The notes beneath the pieces were generated by a model, which did not search any database, was not told where the DNA came from, and worked only from the letters and a program-made list of their open reading frames with translations. The translations under genes were made by a program, and so were the position numbers. A stretch of DNA of 64,000 nucleotides from Stercorarius parasiticus (Eukaryota; Chordata; Aves; Charadriiformes; Stercorariidae), in assembly GCA_013396915.1 (NCBI GenBank), contig VWZL01000813.1:279043-343042 (forward strand), in the 5' to 3' direction. Below are positions 26,207-38,600 of this stretch, in pieces. Numbering within the stretch: the first letter of the stretch is position 1; the number at the start of each line of letters is the position of its first letter.

Positions 26207-26312
26207 CTGTGGTAAACACCAAATTCGTCTGGAGAGACAGGCTGGAAATAAAAAGTTTCTTGCCAGACAGCTAGTTCTGCCTCTCACTACGGCATGTGCT
26301 TCTGCAGAGACT

Positions 26313-26340
26313 GGGTTCTGCTGGGGGCTGGAGGGGGGGG
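26313..26340 (+). other. Potential G-quadruplex motif
   Basis: G-runs at 26313-26315, 26323-26327 and 26333-26340 are separated by loops of 7 and 5 bases. The last run of eight can supply two G-tracts, so the stretch fits the G3+N1-7 pattern. It would be on the transcribed RNA of the NBEA intron. Confidence 0.55.
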
Positions 26341-28132
26341 AGAGCGGAAAGAGGAGAACTCCCCTTTTCTGAGCCTATGGGGCTTGGCAGTTAAATAAGT
26401 TGATTCTGGGACGACACTTCTTCTAAACCAAATGTTTCCAGTTTACAGTAAGGGAGACCAGAATGCAGGAATTTAGTAAGAAGGAGTTTCCCTTACAGCC
26501 AGCCTTTGGCATGCTCTGATTCCATCACTGTACTAGCTGCTGTCTTAGGAAGTTCAGAGAGACACAGAACCTATCCTGTCCCCCACTGCAAATCAGCTTC
26601 ATCTGGTTTAGCTATTCATTCATTTCTGGCTCATTTTGACTGCTAGACATAAATTACAAAGGGAGCTTTAGAATGGTGGAAAAGATGTAGGACCAGATCC
26701 TGTCTACTGGATCCAGCAGTGTGTTTGACATGCCTGTTGTTAGAGGGCCTCTTAAGGTTCTGCATTTTTCCACATACTCTGTAAGAAGTAAGAATTTTCT
26801 ATGTTTCTGGAATTGGTGGAATCTGTTTTTCTTTGCAGAATAGATCCTTCCAGATCTGATGGAGCCTGCACAATTTTCAGCTCATTCATTAGCTGTCCTG
26901 ATTATGAGTTCCTAATATTTACTTCTGAGACGATTTCATTACAACAGAGCATTAAGAAAATGCTTTTCATTTGAGATCAGCAAATGTGTCAGCATTATTC
27001 ACATTTTGGGTACTGTATTAGTCACCCTTCTGTAGCAGGTTTTAAACATAAATGTGAGTGAGACTATTTTTCTAATCTGATAACTCTTTTGCAGTATTTT
27101 ACTATTTCAATACCGTTCTTACCTTTCTTACTATGCTTTCAGCTTTGTGGTGCTCCTACTGCTCTGCACGCATGATATTACTTCCCCTACCCATTGTGTA
27201 CCCTCTGCCTTCCTCCCTCCCTGATTGCTTACTGCTGTGGTGGAAGGCAGAGACTATTTGAAGGAGCTCTTGCTAATGGGGCTGTGGCATTTGACAAACA
27301 TGATGGAAAAAGGGGGATAGAAGAATTCTGCAGCATTTTCTAATAATAGGAAGGTAGATGTAGGATGCTATTTGCAGCATAGAGATACCTACCAAGAAAG
27401 GACTATTGTATAACTGGAGATGGGCTGTACGAGTGAATGCACAGTTTGCTTATGTGAGATTTATTCAGTTCTGTATTTGTATGAGGTTACTCAGTTGTTT
27501 TGAACTGTGCTATTCACTATGTATTTTTTCTCAGAGCTGGAAGAAACCTCTGAAGAAAATAGTTTCTTTGGAATGAGATAGTATTTTCCAATGTTGGGAA
27601 ACTCACGGTACTTAGAGAAGACTTCTTCAGCTCTACAGGAAGACTTGTTTATCTCTAGGAAGTAGAGTACATTGTATTTCATATTAAAGAAGGAAGGCTT
27701 CTGCATTTCCTTTCACATTATTACTGCTGCAGTAAGAGAATTATTTTTTCTTCTTTACTCTTTTTTTTCTTATTTCTCTTCAATATGTTCTCTGTTTCTG
27801 CCTAAAATGTATTTTTCCCCTTTTGCTTCATGACAAACACGAAGAAGAAAGTGTAGCAATGCTGGTTTTTTTAAAGCTTTAGAAACAATAGATCTTTACA
27901 TGTCAGTAGTGTCTTTAACTGGAAGAGCAAGCAGAATATATATCCAAATCACATACATTCAACTTACTATATATATTTTTATTGTAGCAGTGACAAGGGA
28001 ATTTTAAAATATACATATATTAAGAGGAAGACCAACCTTAACAAACCGAGAGGGACTTCTGCTCCTTAAATCTACCCGTAGAGCTAGCAAGTCCACATGC
28101 AGCCATTAAGCTTCCAGCATACCAGTGACAAG

Positions 28133-28215
28133 GACAGCTGTAATGGCTCAGACCAGCAGTCTATCTAGCCCTGTAACCTATCTTCAACAAATAGATGTGA
28201 GAGGTCCATGTAATG
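28133..28215 (-). repeat. Ancient CR1-like LINE 3' region remnant
   Basis: The + strand segment TGGCTCAGACCAGCAGTCTA and the following ATCTAGCCCTGTAACCTATC resemble the antisense 'GGGTCAGACCAAAGGTCCATCTAGCCCAGTATCCTGTCTT' motif of an old CR1-like family common in turtles and crocodilians. The match fades after about 28215. It is an old insertion antisense to NBEA. Confidence 0.45.
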
Positions 28216-31200
28216 CTCACTCAGACTTGTTGAATTTTCAACTCAGTATTTCCTGGGGAATCTCAATTTCAATCTCAATTTTGAAGTTTCCTCATCTCAG
28301 TAGGGCTTCTAAGTCCAGCTCCCTTTCTTCATGTTTTCCTCCTAATTCCTGCAGTGGAAACAGCCTCTGGGTATTGACAGACTGGACTAACAGCTGCTGG
28401 TATTGGACAACTTTTCCAGTATCTGTGCTCCTTCTTTCCCCGCCTCCAATTTAGATAGAGGTAGAAACCACAAAGGAAGAATTTCTCATTAGGCAGATAA
28501 CACATCCCTCACATGATTCTCACTTTTTCTCCCATGCATATCTAGTAATACCTGTGCAATACAGCAGTGAATTTCCCATCTTCTCCAGACATAAGAATAG
28601 AAAGCAAAGAAAAAAAAAAAAAGGAACACAAGCCATAGATTAAAATATTCTGAAAAGAACTTTTTTTCTCAGAAATGAAAATTCTTTGATTTATTCTTTA
28701 TTTTGTGACATAAAATGGGTGAGAAACATCATATTTTTAAGTCACAGTAGGCTGTTGTAGTACCATTACACTCCAGGATTCTTTCCCATGTGGTGCTTCA
28801 AGTAGATTACAGATGAATGAAAAGCTGTAGAAAATGTTGGGGTTTTTTTTCCTAAGAGAAACATCTGTAGTGTTTTGACAGACTTCTCAGCGTTTTTGTT
28901 GGAAACATCAGAAATGCAAAGTTTAACCAGAAGTGAAAACCCAGTGGAGCCATTTTGATTCCCCTCCTCTCAAAACCTTAATGTGTCTTCTACTTTTTTA
29001 TTTGAAATATATTTATGTCCAACCATATGTTTTTAAAATAATTTGAGACATTCAGAGTTGGGTCTGGAAAGGAACTGAAGATTAAATCATCCTCAGGCAC
29101 TGGTGCAGGCATAGTCTGGTACATCGCTGTCACATGCTTTGCATCCCCTTTCTTAGACGGGGGGGAGAGTGGAATTCTACTAAAACCTTAGAAAACCTGT
29201 TCTATGTCTTTATAGCTTTATAGTTGAATTTGCATGTGCATTATAGGATCGCTTTCTTTGCTACAAATTAGATTAATTATACCTGGTTTTAAACCTAGCT
29301 CTTCTCAAAGTCTTTGAAAGCTGATACTGTCCTTTTAGGCTGTTGACTTTCAGGCCAGACAAACACAGTTTTCTCAGTCTTCCTCACTGATGAAGTTATC
29401 TATATCTTGTATAATGTTGGTGTCTTGCTTTAGATTCCTTGCCATTTGCCTACATCTTCCTTAGAAAGAGGTACTGCAATCTGGGAACGTGATTGCAGGT
29501 GAGCCCTCAACAATGCACAACTCTGCTTAAGTTTGTTTCACACTATAGCTTTGCTGATGCATCCTAAAATGAGATTGTAGGCTCAGTCAGTACTTCCCAG
29601 AACCACTCTGCAGGCTCTTACTCCCTTCTACTGATTGACAAGCACTTGCTGCCTTGTGTCTGTGCTTGTAGTTGTTTTACAGACTGTTGTCTCTCTCTTT
29701 CATCTTACGGATTTTAAAATCTTTAAAGTAATTTGAATTATTATTCTCCTGTGCTATTCTTACAATTCTCACAGCTTGTCACCTCCAGCTTTATTGTGGA
29801 TTTTCTCTGATTCTTCATCAAAGTTGGTGATGAAATGTTTAATACAGCAGAATTCGGGAAGTAACCCATACAGTCTCCCACTTGAAAAGATGCCAAATCT
29901 GGTCACGAACCTTTGCTGCTCACTATAAAAAAATCCATGTTTAACCATTCATGTATTCCTCTATTATATTGTTACATATTTCTCTTAGTCTATGCGAACA
30001 GTAAGTACTCTTGCGTCAAAAGCTCTGATTATGTTGTAGATGAATAAACAAATAAATCAAATGGCAAAGCTGTAAAGGAAATTACTTGTTCCTAATAAAC
30101 CCAAATTCTAGTCTTTCATATTATTTAGCTAATTGATAAATTCTTGCGTGTATCTTTGCATGTATCAAAGGCAAGCATTAGTTTCTAATACATTTAGTGT
30201 GTTTTCCCCTTTTTAAGATCACATAGCATCTTTTTCCAGTCATCTGGAATCACACTTATCTTCCATAAATTTTCAGAGAACTGCTAAGTGATCAGGGATT
30301 GCCCTCTCCTCCTCCTTTTTTTTTTTTTCTTGCTACGTTTCCTTTATGATTGTGTGAGTTTATTAAGGAGCTCTTGACTACAACCACATTGATATTTTAG
30401 TATATTTTATCTCCCTTCCACAACAGAATTGTTTGGTGTTGTGTATGTAATTTTGGTTTTAGAAATTGTGGTGGGTTTATTTTAAAGAGGGTTTATCCAC
30501 TAATTTCCTGAAAATTTCTAATTTTGGGGGATTAAAACATGGCTATTCTGTAGCTTTAACACCTTTCCTTGTAAAGACAAAGTCTGTTTCAGTGATTATT
30601 TTCACTCCAGATGTATTTCCTCTTAGCTATTCTCATGACAAAAACTTGAACTAGTCAGAATTAAACATACAATATCATTGGACTTAAGCTACTTTTCAAC
30701 CAAGTATGCACATGTATACAAAACATACATCTTTTTATAACTTCTTTTTTGAAATTTTTTTAACATCTATTGTTTGAATAAATGAGCCCTTTACCACCAA
30801 GTTTGATCTTTTTTCAGTTAGTTATTTAATTTTAAGTTTTTTTGAACATCTGTCTTCATTCTCTTTCAGAGATGGTAGTAGAGATTATTCTATTATATCT
30901 CAAAGTGCAGTACTAACTTTTTTTTTCTTTTAACGTTGCCCAGACTTTCGATAAGTATATTTCATGCCTGTTTCTGAACTTCAGAGGAAGTAAACTATTA
31001 TGGGTTAAACAAAAAGCACTTCTTGTTTTTCCCACAAAGAAACCCTGATTTGTCTTGGCAAGCTTCTATGATGCCAGCCTAAGTTTTATCTTCTGGATAC
31101 TAAGACTTCTTACTACTTAGTTCCTGTATTTCCCATTTTCCTCCTTGCAATGTATAATCAGATATGTAACAGACTGATCCATTTTTCTTGTCTCCTGAGT

Positions 31201-34200
31201 TGTTAGGGTTTTTTCTCCTCTCCCTCAGGAAAAAAAAATCAACCTTCAAGGCGATTCTTTTTTCCCCGTTTTTGCTTCCCTGTAGTACAACGTCCTCCTC
31301 TTCAAACTAGTTTAGAGCTTTCCTAAGTCAATGTGTCAATCATACAGGTCATCTGATGCTAAAGAGAAAATATTTTATCTCTGCATCGCAGGTTTTTGTT
31401 TTGGTTCATAGTTCCATGTTTGAGGAAATCGAAAATCTCCTCTCAGCAGTGTCTGTTCTGTTCTTATATCCGTACCTTTACCATCAACCAGAAATACTCT
31501 GCTTGTGCCTATTTCACTTTATCTCCTCTCACTCTGTCTGCAGTAATTTTTAATCTGCTTGGAGTCATACCTTGCAGTGTTACAACAGGGGAGTGATAGG
31601 CAAGTGAGCGTGCAACTGCTGCTCCCAAGCGCCACATATGAGGTCCTGTTTTCAGGTGTACAGGAGGAACATGGTTTGTTGGATACAGAGGCCAGCAACC
31701 AGAGCCTTGTCCCTTCCTTCTTACCTCAATATAGCTTATCAGGAGTGTTCCTTGGGTTTGGTGTTTCTGTATGCATTTTATCACTACAGCCTGTATGCTC
31801 ACACGTATTGTGTGAACTACACGTGAGCTATAAAGATCATCTTTACGCAATTCATGTTTCTGATTTCTGAAAAATATTCCCTGCAGACACTTCTATTTCA
31901 ATTGATCACTGCTGGGTTGGTTGTTGCTTGGGGTTTTTTGTTCAATTTTGTTTTTTTAAAAGAATGAAAAAATAAGTTTACACAGGTTTATTTTCACTGA
32001 TTCAGGAACACCATGTCTGTCATAGACTTCACATGGCTTGAAGGAGGTTGCTGTACTTCATTATACTGCTTTCCTCATTGATAAAATAGATATGGTACTG
32101 CGCAATATAATTCTAAAGACTAATTAAATCATTCAAGAGGATATCAAAAGTTCTGAGTAGGTTTGGTATTACTATCTGGTTTTACATGACTTGTATAGAT
32201 TTGGTACATTTGTTATTATAGTGTTTACTTTTTCTATAAAACCATGTTTTTTCTTAACTTGTAAGCTCTGGGTTTTTTCATCAGTAATATCTGTTCTCAC
32301 AGAGGTTTGAGGTATACGTAGATATATTTCTTGCATACCTACAGATACAAAATATCTGACTATGACAGATTGCAAGCTTCTCCCAATATTTGTGCTCCCC
32401 AGTATATTGATATCTGTTGTCAATAATATAGGCTGTTGGTTAGGTTGTAAAGCTCCATTGCTCAAGAGTGTTATATTTTGAAGTCATCTCTCATGGGTGT
32501 GTTGTGGAGATAGGAGACTATTTATGTTTATGGCATTTTAAGTAACTCAGTAAGACCCTTTAGAATATACAGAAAGGGCTTGTTTACTGTCATCACTGCT
32601 CACTTAATCCTGTGACCTTGACATGATAGTATGCCCATAAAGCTCCCTGCGGGTAGTTCAATAAAATAGATGAACATCAGAGTCTAATGATTGTTTCAGC
32701 TTCAGGAATATACTGCCTTATGCCATAAATATTTCTTAAACATTCAATAGCACTGAACCATTTTAAAACCCAATAATGTAGCAAACTATCCCATTGTCCA
32801 GATTACTAGAAAATCCACAAGAAGATGCATAAGCCACAGGTACTTCTGCTGTTCAATTTGAGAATGCTAACCGTTGTTTTAAAAAATATTCTGTTTATAC
32901 AATGCCAATAGACTAAAATTAAAATGAAGTTATTTCCTAAAAATTAGGTTTACTTATTTTTGTATTCCCATTGTTTTTTCTCTTCTCTCCTGATAACAAA
33001 TTATATTTATTGGGTGGGAATGCATTTTGAATTTGTTAGCCATGATCTGATTCTAGGAAAGATTAATGTGTAAGAAATTTCTTTTGATGATTTACTAGAA
33101 GTTATGTTTGCACTAATGGTAGGAAGCAATAAAAACATACATAAAGAGGAAACTAAATTTGACATCTCTTAGGCCAAATTTTGAAATACTACTGAAGCCT
33201 TTGGGATATTTTGCCATAAGAGGACCTTAATTTTTATGCATAATACATCTTGTGCTATGTGAAAACATGGAGGAAAGTAAAGCATGATATATTTGCCTCA
33301 TGGTGCATGAAAGTGTTGCTTTGGTGTTATAAAAAAAATATTCATTTTGCATTTTTTTTAATGTATAGACATTCAAGTTTCCAAGTTCTATTAGCTAACA
33401 ATGCGCGATGCGTTATTTTCAGACACACAGTAGTCTTTTACACTGAATAGTACCCCAACCTCTTGAGTTTTCGTGAATAAAAAGTGATGTTTTCAAAGCT
33501 GATGACAGCTTAATAGTAGAAGAAATTTATTTAGTGAACTTCAGACATTATTTTCAGTGATAGAATTTCATACTGAACTGTTGAGCTAAAAATCTATGAA
33601 AATTAATGGAGTGAAACCTGTCAGGAAAGAAGAGCAGCCATGAGAAGGAGCAGGATGTGATATGTATCCACCAAAACAAAATGGAATCCCCTATCCTTTC
33701 TGATTTAACCTCAGTTAAGTACCGCTGAGAAGTATGAGAGAAAATAAAAAACCACCCCAGATTATCTGGCTAAATGCCAGGCAAGTTTGAAGAAGAAAAA
33801 AAGTAGTTTGTTTTTTTTTAATGGTCCTTCCATTTGAGATCATCATGAAAAGTTAATGAAAATCTCTGTTTGTATACTCTTGGAGGACCCAGACAGACAA
33901 ACTGTTTAATTGTTCCCCAAGTATACATTACTTTTCATTTTTAAATCTTGGAATTAAAAATGTTGACAAACTGTGATTAGAAATTTGTGGGAACGGCCAC
34001 CAATTTCTCTGATAATGCCTCAATGAAAACTATGCTGTCTATTAAATTTCAACAAAGAAGGCGTTATAAAGGTTTGAGGCCTCATGGAATAAAACCAAAG
34101 TATTAAAATTAGTATAAGGGATAGATTGGAATTTATGTACAATTCAGTAGTGCTAGAGGAATATTACCAATTGTCTTTAAAAACAAGGAAATTACTTTTT

Positions 34201-34261
34201 TACATACAAATTATGTTTTTCCATTAGTGTGATTGGTCCTTTAGCGTATCAGTTATACTCA

Positions 34262-34287
34262 GGCTTAGTTTTTGGCTTAGTTTTTGG
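34262..34287. repeat. 12-base tandem duplication
   Basis: GGCTTAGTTTTT occurs twice in direct succession, followed by GG. This is a small slippage repeat. Confidence 0.9.
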
Positions 34288-35623
34288 ACTAATGATACGG
34301 TGTAAGTTGCTGCTTTTGTTTGGTAATGAACATATTCTCTTTCCTGGAAAGAAACAGACATTCCTTTCTGAATGGACAACTAGCGGAGGCCAGTTACATG
34401 AATTTTTCTAATGTGTGTGTTACAGAAGCTAAATCTACCCAACATATTTTGGGTTCTGGGCATTCCCTGTATATCTGGATCATTTGATAATCTTTAGCCG
34501 AGCTATGAAAGGATGTTATTGACAGCTGTGCAGGGAAGTTCAAAAGGTTCTGCTGGACACCACTAAATTTTGAGAGACCCCTTTTCTTAGGAATGTCCTA
34601 GTCTGAAAGTACTAGAATAGCTCCTTTATTTCATTGACACAGTGACAAATTACTAACGGCAGCTCTTTCAATGCAATATTTATTTAGAGGATTACAGTTC
34701 TTTAAAAGTAATCAATGAATTCTCAATTTGTGTACACTAAAACAAAAAGAAAAGTAAGTCTAAATTCTTGTTCTCCAGTATTAGGATTAAGAAAATATAT
34801 TTACTTTTCCCCTTCTTTTGTTAAATTTAACTTTCACAGTCCCCACAGTAAAGTTGTAATGTTACTGTTTTCTAAAAGACATACATTCCTTAGGAAAAAT
34901 CTCTGCTGTAAAAATGAAAAGGCCACAACGGACATTCCCTTGCAAGAGAACTTCTACAGATTCCTGTTGTCATTCATAGTTTCCAAAACATTTATAACAT
35001 GTTAAATCATAAGCAGGTTTTGAGGTAGCTTTTAGTAAATAATTGGTTTCCCAGCTGCTGGTTTCTTAGATTCTCCATTGGATCTAATACTCAGAAGTTT
35101 TTATTGTTGATTTTCTCCCCATACCAGTTGCTATTACCAGTTGTAAAGGCAAGACACATGCCTTCTGCTGGCACTTTTTCAAAGCTATTAGAAATTCATA
35201 GCTAATATTATCACAGACGTTAGAGAAGCATAAAGGTCAGTGAATGATATAATTGGCATATATATAACTGAATGATGATATTGGTTCCAGAAATTACCAT
35301 CACTTCTACACCTAGAGTAGATGAATAGGGAGAGGGAGATTTTCATACTAGTTGACAAATACTATTTGATTGAGAAACAGCTGTAGGTGTGACTTAACAG
35401 GAATTTTGTAAAAACCTCTGAGTGTAGACCTAGCAGACAACCAAATTTGGAAGGATCTGGAGGCAGTGGTCTTCACTCCCCAGTTTTTATTCTCATGTCT
35501 GCCATCAACAGTGAAACTATAAAGCATGTCAAGCATTTGTGTAACTTTTTGAGCTTCCTGAATTTCAAAGTAGTAGCACCTTTTTTGATTGAGAGCAGAA
35601 AAGGAAGGGGTGAATCTTCCCTT

Positions 35624-35673
35624 TATGACCTTTAAAGGTCCCTTCCAACCCAACACATTCTATGATTCTATGA
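35624..35673 (+). repeat. CR1 LINE 3' terminal stub
   Basis: The short segment reads AAAGGTCCCTTCCAACCCAA followed by two ATTCTATG-type octamers, the CR1 3' terminus. Only about 50 bases are recognisable, in the same orientation as NBEA. Confidence 0.9.
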
Positions 35674-38600
35674 TAACCATGCTCACTCTTCACTTTGTTC
35701 TCCTTCTGATGGTAAAAAAAGGTATTCAGCAACAAAATCAAAAAAGTTTTGCTAGTCTAACTTCAGTACAGAAGCATTAAAGTTTGAAGTCCTTTATGAG
35801 CTGTAATAATTATCAGGAATTCCAGTAAGGACTAATTTCCTTAATGGAAATTCTAAACTCTGGTATGTCTTCACATTTTACAGTTTGCATCAAGAAGGAG
35901 CAAAACTCTTAGGTCATTGCCTGAATTTATGAAGGAATGAAAGATTGCTGGTATATTCCAACATTTACTCTATATTTACATAATAACTTCCTTTCTTTTT
36001 CTTTTCTAAACCAGCCAGCAATAATGAAGGGGGAACATGGTTTACAGGATTTATGGTTGTGGCATCTGCGGCCCCTTCCTCAGATTTTTCCCTAAATACA
36101 ATTATTAGTGCAATTCAGTTTAGAGCGAATTATGTGCCTCCATTTACAATATCTAGGTGTTGCCTACCTTCCGAAACTTTTCGGTAGACTTGAATCAATG
36201 AAAAGTTTTTAAATGACACTGTACTGAGTGTATTCAGTAGTTTTTACTCTATAGTATATGGAAACAAGGGAATTTAACATGCGTAATTCATCTGGATATT
36301 TCATGTGTTTAGGTCAAGAATTAAGACATAAAAGTACTGTAAAATGCTGTTTTGTTTTGTGTACGGCATTAAGTGATTGTGCTCATGCATGCATTTGTAT
36401 GATAGTATGAATCAAGTCAGAGTATAGTTTTTGATATTTTCTTCAGCACTGTTGCTTGATTTTGAGTTTTGTGTATTTTTAATTTTTAGTCTTACAAATT
36501 ATATGCTTGGTTGTATTTCTTAAGCAACTAAGTAATGCAGGAATATTTTGCATGTGATTTTGGGGGTGGGTGAGAGTTGTTTTTCTGTGGGTCAAGAAAG
36601 CAGTGGGAGTGAAAAAATGATGTGTTATTTCCATGATCTAAATGTTCTGCAGCAGTAGCAGCAGCTGAGCAACTCACTGTTATTCAATGCTACATTAACT
36701 TTTCCATTAATGCTGGTGCTGTAAAATATGAAGCCCTTAAGCATTGTGAAGTTGCTGTCTGATTTTTGTTCCTTTACATGGCTGCTGTATATTTGCATGT
36801 TACAACCATTATATGGATAATCACCATCATTACTTTTTAGAAGGTCATTCCCTTCTTGTCCTGAATAAAGTTACATACAGAAAAGCCTTAATAGAAGAAA
36901 GGATCTTTAAACATATTCATTACAAATGCTGTCTTTTTAGTTATTCGCTACTATGATTATATGATGGCAACCCAAGAGTCAACAAGATATTTTGCTTCTG
37001 GGTTTTTCTTTTTTTCTTCATTAAATATAAACCAAAACCAAAAATAACCCAAGAAAACAAACTAGACACCACAAAAGACCTATTTCCCCTCCACCTCCAA
37101 AAAAAACCCCAACCACAGTCCTTTTAGGGGGGAAATTATTTTTCAGAAATTATTAAATGTTATTTTGCACCAAGACAAATTTTTGTCATGCAATAAACAT
37201 ACTTATATTTTAAAAACGCTGGAATATTTTTAAACTGAATAATATGTGAAGATTGGAATTATGATTATTCAGATTTCTTCTAGTTTTTAAATCTTTGTTG
37301 AAAATATTTAATAAGTGCCATTAACAAATCAGAGCAGCAATTCATGGTGCTTCCGATCAAGACATACCAACCATTCCACCCACTCTCCTCTCCAGAATTC
37401 ACAGCACAGTTCATATGGGAAAGCAAGATTCTTTCTTCAGCTATGAAAGCAGTCACTTTATGCCCTAAATAATGAAGTTATAATCTTGGTGGTGTCAGTG
37501 AGGTGACACCTCAACACTGAATAAATCATTTCAGTTTTTATCTATCCGCCTTGTTTTCCCCATCTGTAATACGTGAATTATGGTACTTTGCTAACAGAGT
37601 GATTTGAGATCTGTTGAAGGAAAAAAAAAACTAAAAATAGTGCTTGCTTAATATCTTTTTTTAAGAGAAAGGTTTTAAATATTTAGTGCTGCTTTGCTTT
37701 AATTTTAAACATGCTTTAGTCATGTAGTTTGTTGATGAGTTTTTGCTATGCCTCACATTCATTGTGTTCACTGTTTTGATGGTTAAAATCATCAGTACCT
37801 GAATCAGCATCTGAATAACAGGATGAGTTTGTGTGATGGGTCACATAGAGTCCTTTCTAGCTGCACGTAGCCATTGCACTTAAGAGCTGTTTCTGGCATT
37901 TTTGGAACAAAATGAAACAGTATATCTGATTTGACTAGCAAGTCCTTACTTCAATATGCAGTTGGATTGTTTAGTTTCTTTTCCATGGTTTTCTCTCCCA
38001 CCTCTCTATCTTACAGAATTTTTGTGATACTGATTTTTTTTTTCAAATTCGGATATGTTGATATGTATTTGTTTTCAGGTACGCGTAGGAAGATGAATTT
38101 AGTATCCAAATGGTAGAAATAGAATTCTCTATTCTATAAATAAACAGACTATCTATACTGAGCCCTAAGTCTACAAAGAAGTTCTACGCTCATTTCATTA
38201 CATTACAAGAAAGTTTAGAATTTATTAGATAATTTCCATTAAGAAAAGATTGCTTTTATTTCAGGAATTTCACTTAGTGTCTCACTTAATAATTTGGGGA
38301 TTTTTCACACTCCTGTTTAGTAATCACTAATCTGAATGTCATTGTGTTACCAGCACGTATTCTGAGTGCACGCTGAACCCCCTTGGGTGTTGCTTGAGTC
38401 TCATCCCTGGACTGTGTCCTTCCAACACAGGATTATGACTTTTCTCATTTATATCTCATATGCTGCTGAGAAAATTCTTTTACAGTTTTATTCAAGGTGT
38501 ATTTCTTCCTAAAACTTGTTCAGTGTCTTTTATGTATTGATACCCTGGCTGGAGAGTCTACAGCAATGTGGCACTCAGAAATGTTTGTGGTCCTATTTAG

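Noticed and set aside
36164..36187. Small palindrome CCGAAA-CT-TTTCGG
   Set aside because: Six-base arms are short enough to arise by chance in 64 kb, and no context supports a role.
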